Source: Muribaculaceae bacterium
GTDB lineage: Bacteria > Bacteroidota > Bacteroidia > Bacteroidales > Muribaculaceae
Length of the DNA: 64,000 bases
NCBI GenBank assembly: GCA_016290325.1
Contig: JAEETL010000006.1
Span: forward strand, 1-64,000
Reading direction: 5' to 3'
The translations under genes were made by a program, and so were the position numbers. The notes beneath the pieces are model-generated. The model had not been told where the DNA came from. It did not search any database and saw nothing but the letters and a program-made list of their open reading frames with translations. This document shows positions 26,440 through 35,462 of the stretch, piece by piece; positions within the stretch are counted from its first letter, which is position 1; every line of letters begins with the position of its first letter.

Positions 26440-28026
26440 ATGTACACGCAAGAAAACGGATTTTACATTGCCCACGGCCCTAATGGTCCGATCAGCATCT
26501 TGGGCAACATGGCCAATCGCCATGGCCTCATCGCCGGAGCCACGGGAACGGGTAAGACGGTGACGCTGCAAGTCATCGCCGAGAGTTTCTGTAAGGCAGG
26601 TGTGCCATGCTTTATGGCCGATATGAAAGGGGACCTGTCGGGTGTGAGCCAACCTGGCCAGATGTCACGCTTTATCGAGAAAAGACTGCCTGAGTTCGGC
26701 ATGAAGCAGGAAGACCTCACCTTTGAGGGCTGCCCCGTCAGGTTCTATGACGTCTTTGGCGAACAAGGCATCCCCATGCGTTCCACCATTGGCGAGATGG
26801 GGCCCGACCTGATGGGCCGCATCCTGGGGCTGAACGATACCCAAACGGGCGTGCTCAATATCTTGTATCGTATCCTCGACGAGAAAGGCATCCTGCTTGA
26901 CGATGTCAAGGACCTGCGCAGCGCCCTGGACTGGCTATCCAAGCACGCTAAGGAATACACCACCCAGTATGGCAACGTGGCACCGGCCAGCATCGGCGCC
27001 ATCCAGCGTGCCCTGCTGCACCTCGACAACCAGGGTGCCGACAAATTCTTCGGCATCCCGTCATTTGACATCCAGGACCTGATGGATACACGCGACGGCA
27101 AGGGCGTCCTGAGTGTACTCGCAGCCGACAAGCTTATGCTGCAGCCCAAGCTGTACTCCACGTTCCTGCTGTGGTTACTGAGTGAACTTTATAGCACCCT
27201 GCCTGAGGTGGGAGACCTGGAGAAACCCAAGTTGGTCTTCTTCTTTGATGAGGCCCACATGCTCTTTGAGGACACGAGCAAGGCATTGACCGACAAGATC
27301 GAGCAGGTAATTCGACTCATTCGCAGTAAAGGCGTGGGCATCTTCTTCATCTCGCAGCTGCCCACCGATATCCCCGACGTCATCCTGGGGCAATTGGGCA
27401 ACCGAGTGCAGCACGCCCTGCGCGCCTACACGCCTCGGGACCAAAAGGCCGTCAAGGTGGCTGCCGAAACTTTCCGTGCCAACCCGGATTTCAAGACCGA
27501 GGATGCCATCCTGGAGCTGGAAACCGGCGAGGCACTGGTATCGTTCCTCGACGAGAAAGGCGCGCCCAGTGTGGTAGAACGGGCTAAAATCCTGTTCCCG
27601 CTGAGCCAGATTGGCGCCATTACCGAGGGGCAACGCCTCGATATCATGAACGCTAACCGCGACATCAACAACAAGTACAAGGAGGCCGAGGACAGGGAGA
27701 GCGTGTTTGAGGTGTTCTCCCGCGAGGCCGAAGCCGAAGCACAGGCAGCCGAGGAAGCAGCAGCCTCTAAGGAAGCCGAGAAAGAGGAGAAAGCCAAGAA
27801 AAAGGAAAAAGGCTTTTGGGACAAGGTTTGGAAATCGGTAGTCACGGCTTTGACCGGCACGCTGGCCACCATCCTCGGCAAAACCGTATCCGACGCCGTT
27901 ACCGGTAAGAAAGGCAAGAACACGAGCGTCAAGGATGCCGCCGGAAGGGCAGTGAAGAACGCCACGACTGCCGCCACACGACAAATCGTGCGTGACGTCC
28001 TGGGCAACGTCGTCAAGGGCAAGTAA
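26440..28026 (+). CDS. HerA/DUF853-type ATPase
   Basis: 528 aa. A FtsK/HerA-like P-loop ATPase of the DUF853 (YjgR) family: Walker A GATGTGKT near residue 33, MADMKGDLSGVSQPG (family signature), Walker B LVFFFDEAHMLF near 265, and sensor/arginine-finger region FISQLPTDIPDVILGQLGNRVQHALRAYTP. A Glu/Ala/Lys-rich coiled segment (about 425-465) and an amphipathic C-terminal part (about 466-528) with GTLATILGKTVSDAVTGKKG follow. HerA relatives pump or unwind DNA; the job of DUF853 proteins is not established. It is transcribed away from the trpB2 leader, as a single gene with a terminator. Confidence 0.88.
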   Translation: MYTQENGFYIAHGPNGPISILGNMANRHGLIAGATGTGKTVTLQVIAESFCKAGVPCFMADMKGDLSGVSQPGQMSRFIEKRLPEFGMKQEDLTFEGCPVRFYDVFGEQGIPMRSTIGEMGPDLMGRILGLNDTQTGVLNILYRILDEKGILLDDVKDLRSALDWLSKHAKEYTTQYGNVAPASIGAIQRALLHLDNQGADKFFGIPSFDIQDLMDTRDGKGVLSVLAADKLMLQPKLYSTFLLWLLSELYSTLPEVGDLEKPKLVFFFDEAHMLFEDTSKALTDKIEQVIRLIRSKGVGIFFISQLPTDIPDVILGQLGNRVQHALRAYTPRDQKAVKVAAETFRANPDFKTEDAILELETGEALVSFLDEKGAPSVVERAKILFPLSQIGAITEGQRLDIMNANRDINNKYKEAEDRESVFEVFSREAEAEAQAAEEAAASKEAEKEEKAKKKEKGFWDKVWKSVVTALTGTLATILGKTVSDAVTGKKGKNTSVKDAAGRAVKNATTAATRQIVRDVLGNVVKGK

Positions 28027-28054
28027 AACGCTTACACACGACAATACACATAGC

Positions 28055-28103
28055 GCAACCGCCGCCAGATGGAATGTCTGAGCGGCGGTTGCATGTTGTT
28101 TTA
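28055..28103 (+). terminator. Terminator of the HerA-like gene
   Basis: GCAACCGCCGC (28055-28065) pairs with GCGGCGGTTGC (28082-28092); a T-rich stretch follows. Confidence 0.85.
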
Positions 28104-28142
28104 TTGAAGTGCTTTGTTGGTAATAATTTCTTTCTTTTTTTG

Positions 28143-28277
28143 TTACTCACATTTCTGCCGGCTGCCACTCGATAGCAATGGTCTGTTTTTATATGGTATG
28201 GTTTGTTTTATTATTAATGTGTGGCAAAAGTCGTTGTCTAATTTAAATATTTGCAGCCGGCAGAATCAAGTGAGTAA
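28143..28277. repeat. 135-bp element with two-part terminal inverted repeats
   Basis: Left: TTACTCAC (28143-28150) and TTCTGCCGGCTGC (28153-28165). Right: GCAGCCGGCAGAA (28253-28265) and GTGAGTAA (28270-28277). 21 of 21 arm bases match, with spacers of 2 and 4 nt and an 87-bp AT-rich core with no gene. It could be a MITE-like element, an imperfect attachment structure or a long RNA hairpin. No target-site duplication is obvious. Confidence 0.7.
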
Positions 28278-28309
28278 AGTATCAACATTATTACATTAGA
28301 TATTCAAAG

Positions 28310-28840
28310 TTATTGCGAAGGGCCAAACTCCTCAAAGCGGCCATCACTGTAGAAAACCATGATGTTGACCACGCGGCGCGCATCAGGCGAGGCCGAGCCA
28401 CGCATACTACGCGCGGCGGTATTGCTACGCATGATGCTCTGGATGGCCTCATTCACCGTCGTCGGGGTCGCCATGCGCTGAGTGGACTTGGAAGCCGTTC
28501 TATAGCCCAGGGACTCATCGTCGTCAAACGAGATGGCACGCTGGCCCATATCGTCAACATGTCCATTTGAGCCGTTTGAGGCGTCTGACATTTTGTCAGC
28601 AGCTTTCGGTTGCTCACCTCCAGAGATGATCATCTCGCCATCACCAAACATGAGCCACATTACATTAAGAGATGGATAAGCACGATGGATCTTACCGATC
28701 ACCTCGTCACTCACTTTCTTGTTACGTCCATTGAGCAGCTGGGAAAGTGTAGGACGAGGTATCTCACATGTATCAGCAAACAGAGAATTTGAAATCCCCG
28801 TTTGATCAAGAAACATTTTTAATCTCGTCACAATATCCAT
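28310..28840 (-). CDS. XRE-family HTH regulator with a long C-terminal tail
   Basis: 176 aa. The N-terminal HTH (MDIVTRLKMFLDQTGISNSLFADTCEIPRPTLSQLLNGRNKKVSDEVIGKIHRAYPSLNVMWLMFGDGEM) is the Bacteroidales XRE type ending in a W-x-x-x-G-x-G motif. A Ser/Asp-rich linker (about 75-135) leads to a small conserved C-terminal strand region, RRVVNIMVFYSDGRFEEFGPS. It has its own perfectly spaced promoter and faces 1.2 kb of AT-rich DNA. Target unknown; autoregulation is plausible because a palindrome, TTGTCGA-TTT-TCGACAA, lies upstream at 29070-29086. Confidence 0.85.
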   Translation of the reverse strand: MDIVTRLKMFLDQTGISNSLFADTCEIPRPTLSQLLNGRNKKVSDEVIGKIHRAYPSLNVMWLMFGDGEMIISGGEQPKAADKMSDASNGSNGHVDDMGQRAISFDDDESLGYRTASKSTQRMATPTTVNEAIQSIMRSNTAARSMRGSASPDARRVVNIMVFYSDGRFEEFGPSQ

Positions 28841-28992
28841 TTAAGAACAATTTTTAGTTAGCACTTAACGGCGCTAGAATCACAAAAAACTGAGCTGAAA
28901 ATTATCTGGCTCAATAATACGACCGAGGAAACCCCCAAAAATCGCCTCAAAACCCAAAAATCGCCTGTTTGCGTTTTTTAATTTTGACAATG

Positions 28993-29023
28993 CAAATTTA
29001 TAACAAGTTTTTGAACCGACCAA
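28993..29023 (-). promoter_or_regulatory. Promoter of the XRE gene
   Basis: Minus-strand TAAATTTG (28993-29000) and TTG (29021-29023) at a 20-nt spacing. The 5' UTR is about 145 nt. Confidence 0.7.
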
Positions 29024-29069
29024 ATTTAAAAACGAAAATTTTAAAATTTGCAATTAAATTTTCCATAAA

Positions 29070-29086
29070 TTGTCGATTTTCGACAA
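29070..29086. promoter_or_regulatory. Palindromic possible operator
   Basis: Perfect 7-bp inverted repeat TTGTCGA/TCGACAA around TTT, 47 bp upstream of the -33 box of the XRE gene. Confidence 0.4.
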
Positions 29087-30061
29087 CTTCTCATTGGGTA
29101 AAAATTTAATTCGATTAATACTTTAGATTATACTTATTATTTTATTGATTTATAGTGATTTATGATAGTAAATATAGAGGTAATTTACAATCACACACCA
29201 CGCAACCCCATTATTTATAGCCAAACTAGAGGTTTTGTGCTTAATTTATTGTTTTTCAGTGTATTGTAGCTATTTATAAAATATGTTAATGTGATTTTTG
29301 GACAGAATCGTAAACTTTACGGGCGTAAATTTCTATTTTTTAAAGGATCTGCACAATTGCAAACTGTCCCCAGGAGGCAAAAACCGGCAATTCAGGCATT
29401 CATCAGGCCATTTGAAAACGCAAACCAAATCCTGTTTCAAAAGCTGAATTCCATGTTGGTAAAATACCAATTTTGGTTTTCTGGACGCTCAACTCGATTT
29501 CCTTGCGATATTTTCCAGCCCACCCTACTACGGGACAAATTATAGAAATTTGAGCGATTCTAGCCAATTATCAAATTTGCAATATTTCGACAATTTCGTT
29601 TTATTAATCGGCATTATAAGGATATATTGTCTGTAATCTTAAGGTGTATTTTATCGATGCAGAAAAGTGAAAAATCACCCATTTTTAGCCATTTTGGCCA
29701 TTTTGGGGCAAATAAGGGCCAAAAAGCGGCAAAATGCGACTTTTTGACCAATTTTCAAGGAGGGTGGTGAGTCTTCATTAAATCATGTTCTAGCCCACCC
29801 TACAAGCGATTAAGTGAAAAATACGTTAAAAAACGAGGCGCTTTTTTTAGGAATTTAAGACCCCAAAACCAGCTCTCTCAAGACGTGATTTTGGGGTTGA
29901 AAACGAAATTTTCTGACCTGAAATGTGTGCGAATTTTCAAAATATGACGTTATGCCCCACTCGAGCGGGTGAAAAAAACACGAAAAAGAATTCAGAAAAT
30001 GGGTGATGACTTACCCTAAAGAATGATCAAAAACCTGACACGGACATCACCACAAATCGGG

Positions 30062-32893
30062 TCACTCAAGTTCAGATTTAAGAAAACGCGCGGTGATTGA
30101 AACAGGTGATTGGGCAACTTGCTCGGGGGTGCCAGTGGCAACAACCTGACCACCGCCCCGCCCTCCCTCGGGTCCCATGTCGATGATGTAATCGGCACAC
30201 TTGATGACGTCGAGATTGTGCTCGATAACGATCACGGTGTTGCCTTTATTGACGAGTCGGTTGAGCACACCCAACAGCACCTTAATATCCTCGAAGTGCA
30301 AACCGGTCGTCGGCTCATCAAGAATGTAGACGGTCTTGCCCGTATCTTTCTTGGCCAACTCGCACGCCAACTTCACACGTTGGCACTCTCCTCCCGAGAG
30401 CGTGCTTGATGGCTGCCCCAGCTTGATGTATCCCAAGCCCACATCCTGGAGCACTTTGATCTTACGCAAAATTGATGGTTGGGCCTCAAAGAACTCCACT
30501 GCCTGGTTGATGGTCATGTCGAGCACGTCGGCAATCGACTTGCCCTTAAACTTGACCTCTAGGGTCTCACGGTTATAGCGCTTGCCACCACATTCCTCAC
30601 AGGGCACGAGCACGTCGGGCAGGAAATTCATCTCCACCGTCTTGTAGCCGTTGCCATTACATTTCTCGCAACGGCCGCCACTGGTGTTGAACGAGAACCG
30701 ACCAGGCTTATAGGCGCGGATCTTGGATTCGGGAAGGTTGACAAACAGGGAACGGATGTCGGTGAACACGCCGGTATAGGTCGCGGCATTGGATCGCGGT
30801 GTGCGGCCCAATGGTGCCTGATCGACGGTGACCACCTTGTCCACGTGTTCCAACCCCTGCACTGTGTCATAGGGCATCGGCGCGGTGTGTGAGCGGTACA
30901 GGCGCTGGCTCAGGATGGGCTGCAATGTGGCATTGACCAGCGTGGATTTTCCGCTGCCACTCACCCCCGTGACACAGATAAAAGTACCTAACGGGAATTC
31001 CACATCAACGCCCTTGAGGTTATTGCCTCGACAACCGGTGAGTCTCAAGGACTTTCCTTTGCCCTGACGGCGCTCTTTGGGTATTTCAATAGAGCGTGTT
31101 CCGTTCAGATAATCGGCGGTGAGCGTGTGCTGCTGAAGCAATTCTTGGGGTGTTCCGGCAAACACGATGTTACCTCCCTTGCGCCCTGCCAGCGGCCCAA
31201 TGTCGATGACATAATCGGCCTGCAGCATCATCTCCTTGTCGTGCTCTACCACCAGTATGGTGTTGCCGTCATCACGCAAGGTCTTCAATGAGTCGATAAG
31301 TCGCTGGTTATCACGCTGGTGTAAGCCAATGGAGGGTTCATCAAGGATATAAAGCACATTGACCAAGCGCGACCCGATCTGGGTGGCAAGCCTGATGCGC
31401 TGACTCTCGCCGCCCGAGAGCGACGCCGAATTGCGGTTCAGCGACATGTAGTCCAGCCCCACTTCCAAAAGGAAGTTGAGCCTTGAGCTGATTTCCTTGA
31501 CGATTTCGCGCGCGATTTCCCACTGCGTGGGTGTCACGTGATTGTGAAGGTCTTCAATCCAGTCGCGCAGCTCGCTGATGTCCATCGCCGCCAGCTGGGC
31601 GATATTCTTGCCGTTGAGCCTGAAATGAAGCGCCTCACGGTTGAGACGGGCGCCGCCACACTCGGGGCACACGGCACGTGAGAAGAACTGCCCTGCCCAC
31701 TTCTGGGCTGCACTGGTGGCCGTATCGTCCTGTTGCATCTCGATGTACTTGACCAAGCCATCAAAGGTGAGGAAATAGTTGTTGGTGGAGAGTGTCTCGG
31801 TGCGCAGGTTCAAGCGCTCGTTGGTGCCGTTAAGGATGTCGTTCAACGCTTCCTCGGGCAGCTCACCCAGGGGTGTGTCGAGCGTGCAGTCATATTTCTC
31901 GCATATCGCGGCCAGTTGCCAAAAGATTTGGACATTCCTGTATTTGCCCAGCGGCAGGATGCCACCGCCACGAATGCTCAACGACATATCGGGCATGATT
32001 TTCTCACGGTCGATGAGATTCACATAGCCCAATCCCTTGCAATGAGGACATGCACCCAGCGGCGAGTTGAACGAGAAGTTGTGCGGAGCCGGCTCCATGT
32101 AGGACAGCCCTGTCGCGGGATCCATCAGCGAGCGGCTATAGTACCCTACCTCATCGTTCTCAGCATCCAACACCATCAGCTGGCCGTTGCCCTGCTTGAA
32201 AGCGAGGTCAACAGTGTCGGCCAACCGCTTGCCGTCCTTGTCGGCCACCTTAAGGCGGTCCACCACCAGTTCAACGCTGTGGTTGACGTAACGGTCAAGC
32301 TTCATACCGAAGGTGATTTCGCGCAACACGCCATCAACGCGTACATTCATGTAACCTTTCTTGCGCAGGTTCTCAAACAGGTCTTTATAGTGTCCCTTAC
32401 GGTTCTTGACCAATGGCGCGAGGATATAAATCCTGTGGCCCTGGTAGCGTTCCAGTATCAGGCTCAAGATCTTGTCGGTGGTGTATTTAACCATGCGCTC
32501 GCCCGACAAGTAGGAATAGGCATCGGCAGCACGGGCATAAAGCAACCTCAGGTAGTCATACACCTCGGTTGTCGTGCCCACTGTACTGCGCGGATTGCGG
32601 TTTACGGTCTTTTGCCCGATCGAGATGACGGGGCACAGGCCAGATATCTTATCCACATTGGGGCGTTCCAAAATCCCCAACATGTTACGGGCATAGGACG
32701 AAAATGTTTCCAGATAGCGCCGTTGCCCCTCGGCAAAGATTGTGTCGAACGCCAGCGACGACTTGCCGCTGCCGCTCAGTCCCGTAACGACAGTGAGTCT
32801 GTCATGCGGGATCTCCACATCTATATTCTTGAGGTTGTGGACACGCGCGCCCAGCACCTCCACGCTATCTATTTCCTGCCCGTTCAGTTTCAT
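30062..32893 (-). CDS. uvrA: Excinuclease ABC subunit A
   Basis: 943 aa, full length. Two ABC modules: Walker [16 protein letters not shown] and [15 protein letters not shown], signatures [12 protein letters not shown] and [12 protein letters not shown], Walker [14 protein letters not shown] and [13 protein letters not shown]. Zinc fingers use CPHCKG..CPECGG and [14 protein letters not shown] pairs. It is the damage-sensing ATPase of nucleotide excision repair, loading UvrB. It lies 15 nt after the lytic transglycosylase gene on the same strand, so it may be cotranscribed with it. Confidence 0.98.
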   Translation of the reverse strand: MKLNGQEIDSVEVLGARVHNLKNIDVEIPHDRLTVVTGLSGSGKSSLAFDTIFAEGQRRYLETFSSYARNMLGILERPNVDKISGLCPVISIGQKTVNRNPRSTVGTTTEVYDYLRLLYARAADAYSYLSGERMVKYTTDKILSLILERYQGHRIYILAPLVKNRKGHYKDLFENLRKKGYMNVRVDGVLREITFGMKLDRYVNHSVELVVDRLKVADKDGKRLADTVDLAFKQGNGQLMVLDAENDEVGYYSRSLMDPATGLSYMEPAPHNFSFNSPLGACPHCKGLGYVNLIDREKIMPDMSLSIRGGGILPLGKYRNVQIFWQLAAICEKYDCTLDTPLGELPEEALNDILNGTNERLNLRTETLSTNNYFLTFDGLVKYIEMQQDDTATSAAQKWAGQFFSRAVCPECGGARLNREALHFRLNGKNIAQLAAMDISELRDWIEDLHNHVTPTQWEIAREIVKEISSRLNFLLEVGLDYMSLNRNSASLSGGESQRIRLATQIGSRLVNVLYILDEPSIGLHQRDNQRLIDSLKTLRDDGNTILVVEHDKEMMLQADYVIDIGPLAGRKGGNIVFAGTPQELLQQHTLTADYLNGTRSIEIPKERRQGKGKSLRLTGCRGNNLKGVDVEFPLGTFICVTGVSGSGKSTLVNATLQPILSQRLYRSHTAPMPYDTVQGLEHVDKVVTVDQAPLGRTPRSNAATYTGVFTDIRSLFVNLPESKIRAYKPGRFSFNTSGGRCEKCNGNGYKTVEMNFLPDVLVPCEECGGKRYNRETLEVKFKGKSIADVLDMTINQAVEFFEAQPSILRKIKVLQDVGLGYIKLGQPSSTLSGGECQRVKLACELAKKDTGKTVYILDEPTTGLHFEDIKVLLGVLNRLVNKGNTVIVIEHNLDVIKCADYIIDMGPEGGRGGGQVVATGTPEQVAQSPVSITARFLKSELE

Positions 32894-32908
32894 GTTATTC
32901 TTTAGACG

Positions 32909-33877
32909 TTAGTCGATGACCCAGTCCTTGTTATAAACGGTGTAACTGCGCTTGCTGCGGTAGAGCTCGCTCTGCTTGGGCACACGCACCTTATATGTTT
33001 TCCCACTCGAGTTAGTGAGCTTAGTGGAACGTATCCAAGGGTTGGCTTCGCGCAACTGGGCATAGGTTATGCCCTTACCCTTAGCCCAATCGACCCAACT
33101 GGCCACACCGCCTGTCACCTCAACCGTGGTATAATCCACAGGCTGCCACAGGTTCTTGCGCGAGAAACGGTAACCGTAGCGCTTGGGTGATTCCATCAAC
33201 AGCTTGTAGGCGATGATGCGGAACACATAGCGTGACGTTTCCTGCACCAGATACAGGTCAAACGAGTTGCTCACCTGCTGTTTGGATAATTCATTGGTAA
33301 TACGCTGCATTCCAGCGTTGTAGCTAGCGGCCACAGTGGGCCAGTTGCCATATTTCTTATAAGCCGACTTGAGATATTTACATGCCGCTACCGTCGATTT
33401 CTCGGGGTCAAAGCGCTCATCAACCTCATCGGTCACTTCCAGACCGTAGTCTCGCGCCGTACCTGCCAATAACTGCCATGCACCCGCTGCCTTAGCGCTG
33501 GAATAGGCATTATAGTCCATCGAACTTTCGGTTACCGCCAAATAGAGGAAATCCAAGGGGATACCTTGCTCCTTCAATATCTTTGCCATAGCCGGAAAAT
33601 AGCGGTTAGCGCGCTTGAAACACAGTTCGGTCGTGGTTTGCCCGTAGATGATGCCGGTCAACTCCCGGTCCAGGCGCTCGGCCATGTCCAGGCGGTCAAG
33701 GCTCACTTTCTCGCCTGCAAAAGTGACACTCATGGGGATATCAGGGCTGGCTGTAACGCCAAACACGGGGGACGACGCTCCCGTGCTTGACTGCTTACTA
33801 TACTCTTTCTTGAGCTGAGCGTTCATCACGACAGTGGTTGCCATGAGCGCCGCGACAAGCAATATGATTCGTTTCAT
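32909..33877 (-). CDS. Secreted lytic transglycosylase (MltD/SLT-like)
   Basis: 322 aa. Signal peptide [20 protein letters not shown], then an SLT domain with [35 protein letters not shown] (catalytic Glu in VTES near 115), [30 protein letters not shown], and a C-terminal segment ([19 protein letters not shown]) resembling a shortened LysM module. It cleaves peptidoglycan glycan strands, forming 1,6-anhydroMurNAc. It is followed at 15 nt by uvrA and preceded at 31 nt by the type IX substrate gene. Confidence 0.87.
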   Translation of the reverse strand: MKRIILLVAALMATTVVMNAQLKKEYSKQSSTGASSPVFGVTASPDIPMSVTFAGEKVSLDRLDMAERLDRELTGIIYGQTTTELCFKRANRYFPAMAKILKEQGIPLDFLYLAVTESSMDYNAYSSAKAAGAWQLLAGTARDYGLEVTDEVDERFDPEKSTVAACKYLKSAYKKYGNWPTVAASYNAGMQRITNELSKQQVSNSFDLYLVQETSRYVFRIIAYKLLMESPKRYGYRFSRKNLWQPVDYTTVEVTGGVASWVDWAKGKGITYAQLREANPWIRSTKLTNSSGKTYKVRVPKQSELYRSKRSYTVYNKDWVID

Positions 33878-33908
33878 CGGTCTATAATGTCCAGTCTTTT
33901 TTTGTTAA

Positions 33909-35243
33909 TCAATATCCGCCGTTGTTATTAACGGCTCCAGCACTATCACTGATTCGCAGGATGTTGATGTCGCCACTTCTATTGTGTTTGACACCATCGA
34001 TGCCCTTACCTGTTGCCACATAGTAATAAACACCGGTGTCAACAAGCTTGCCATGATATTTGCCATCCCAACCACCCTCTGGGTCAGTGTATTCATACAA
34101 CAGATTGCCCCAGCGGTCAAAAATCCAGCAATGGAACTCTATCAGTGACTTACAGGGTATTTTCCAAATGTCGTTAGTGTTATAGGTTGAATTAGGTGTG
34201 AACACGTTAGGAATCAACCCTCTCTCCCCCTTTCCAAGCTCGCTCACGCTAGGCGCGATGATGTAAGTCTCGCTGTAGATCTCGCCACAGCTTTCTGACT
34301 TGACCATGAAACGAATGTAGAAAGTAGTCATGTCATCAAAGTATTTTTCCATCACATCGCTGTCATAGGTTTCGATGATGTTCTCAAAACTCTCATCGGT
34401 AGCAATCTGCCACTGATAAGTAGTGGCCGCATCGGTTGGATAGCCAGTAAATATGATGTGATATGGAGCAAGACCCCGCATGACGGCATTATGTTCTATC
34501 AGGGTGTATTCGCCATTGTATTCATGCACAGCAATAGCGTTACAGCTTACGGCCTGGGGGTTATTGAAGTATACTGTCTTTTTCTTCTTTTCGAAATTCC
34601 ACCTCTCCAGGTAGTAGTCGCCACTCATCTCAAATTCAGTGCTGCACAGCGGCGGAGCAACTGACACGTTATAGATTGATGGAAAGGTATCGATAACCTC
34701 TACCTGCTCCCAGCGGGAATTGGTACTGTCGTTAATAAATTCGAGCGTGTTATACTTCAACTCGATTTTCCTATCGAGCACATGGGAATTGCCGCCATAG
34801 GTTTTGTAAGTAATCGCGTCTCCACGGCCGTCAACATCCAGTGTAATCAAATCGCAAGGCGACTCATCGTTTATCGATAGGCCGTTGAGTACCAGATAAT
34901 GATCGGCATAGTTCACCACCCAAAAGCGATAAGTGTCATTGATGATGTAGCCTCCCTCTCTGACCCGATTAAGCGTTGTCTCAAAACCATTCCACTGGAC
35001 TCCATCGATTTCATCGGGATAACTCTCAAAGGAACACACCTTTGGCCGTTCACCGGTCTCCGACGGGTAGTGCATGATCACGTCCTGAATGTCATAGATG
35101 ACATAGATTTTGAAGTCGTTGGTGCTCTCAGGTGCCACGATGGGGGAGTAAGTAGCCAAACTACCACCAGTAAATTCCACCTGACCGCTCGCCGACAACA
35201 ATGCCAGCACAGCAGCCATGAGCATTATCATTCTCTTGTTCAT
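33909..35243 (-). CDS. Type IX secretion substrate with gliding-motility-type C-terminal domain
   Basis: 444 aa from the ATG at 35243; a GTG three codons upstream is possible but unnecessary. A signal peptide (MNKRMIMLMAAVLALLSASGQ) is followed by beta-rich domains and a C-terminal type B sorting domain of the CHU_C/TIGR04131 kind: IPNVFTPNSTYNTNDIWKIP, FHCWIFDRWGNLLYEYTDPEGGWDGKYHG and DTGVYYYVATG. Such domains direct export through the type IX secretion system, so the organism probably has one. The N-terminal part has no family I can name. Confidence 0.85.
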   Translation of the reverse strand: MNKRMIMLMAAVLALLSASGQVEFTGGSLATYSPIVAPESTNDFKIYVIYDIQDVIMHYPSETGERPKVCSFESYPDEIDGVQWNGFETTLNRVREGGYIINDTYRFWVVNYADHYLVLNGLSINDESPCDLITLDVDGRGDAITYKTYGGNSHVLDRKIELKYNTLEFINDSTNSRWEQVEVIDTFPSIYNVSVAPPLCSTEFEMSGDYYLERWNFEKKKKTVYFNNPQAVSCNAIAVHEYNGEYTLIEHNAVMRGLAPYHIIFTGYPTDAATTYQWQIATDESFENIIETYDSDVMEKYFDDMTTFYIRFMVKSESCGEIYSETYIIAPSVSELGKGERGLIPNVFTPNSTYNTNDIWKIPCKSLIEFHCWIFDRWGNLLYEYTDPEGGWDGKYHGKLVDTGVYYYVATGKGIDGVKHNRSGDINILRISDSAGAVNNNGGY

Positions 35244-35312
35244 TGTGCGCACTAGATATTTCTTTATTTATATAATATATAACGTGCAGCCACGCTGGTT
35301 ATTGCCCCGATC

Positions 35313-35403
35313 AGGAAACAATAGTGCAAGCCGAGAGGAAAGCAAAAAGAATTCATTCTTTTTTATCCCGAGGTGACACCTATTGCGCCCAAGCCAAAGG
35401 CGC
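35313..35403 (-). repeat. Promoter-associated repeat, copy B
   Basis: It shares AATAGTGCAAG, the 20-nt palindrome around AAGAATTCATTCTT and the GAGGTGACACC..GCCAAAGGCG tail with copy A (19958). The -7 box itself is degraded to CAATAG on the plus strand. Confidence 0.6.
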
Positions 35404-35462
35404 AGGGAAACATGACGTAACAATAAACCTTGATGGGCACTAGACTGGAGGCGCCCTACTGC

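Larger units (their letters stand above)
28841..30061. other. 1.2-kb AT-rich intergenic region
   Basis: No convincing gene. It contains the XRE promoter, a palindrome TTGTCGA..TCGACAA (29070-29086), a further TTTCGACAATTTCG (about 29585), repeated CCCACCCTAC motifs (about 29520 and 29794), ATTTTGGCC-type short repeats (29684-29720), and many A/T tracts. Base composition is far from the flanking genes. Confidence 0.6.

Noticed and set aside
26745-28044. Antisense frames opposite the HerA-like gene
   Set aside because: Shadow frames; the Walker A and B motifs are on the plus strand.
29291-29545. 84-aa open frame in the AT-rich gap
   Set aside because: No recognisable domain, no promoter or start context, and composition like the surrounding non-coding DNA.
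28841-30061. Replication origin
   Set aside because: AT-rich, but I see no cluster of DnaA boxes and no dnaA, dnaN or other origin-linked gene nearby.
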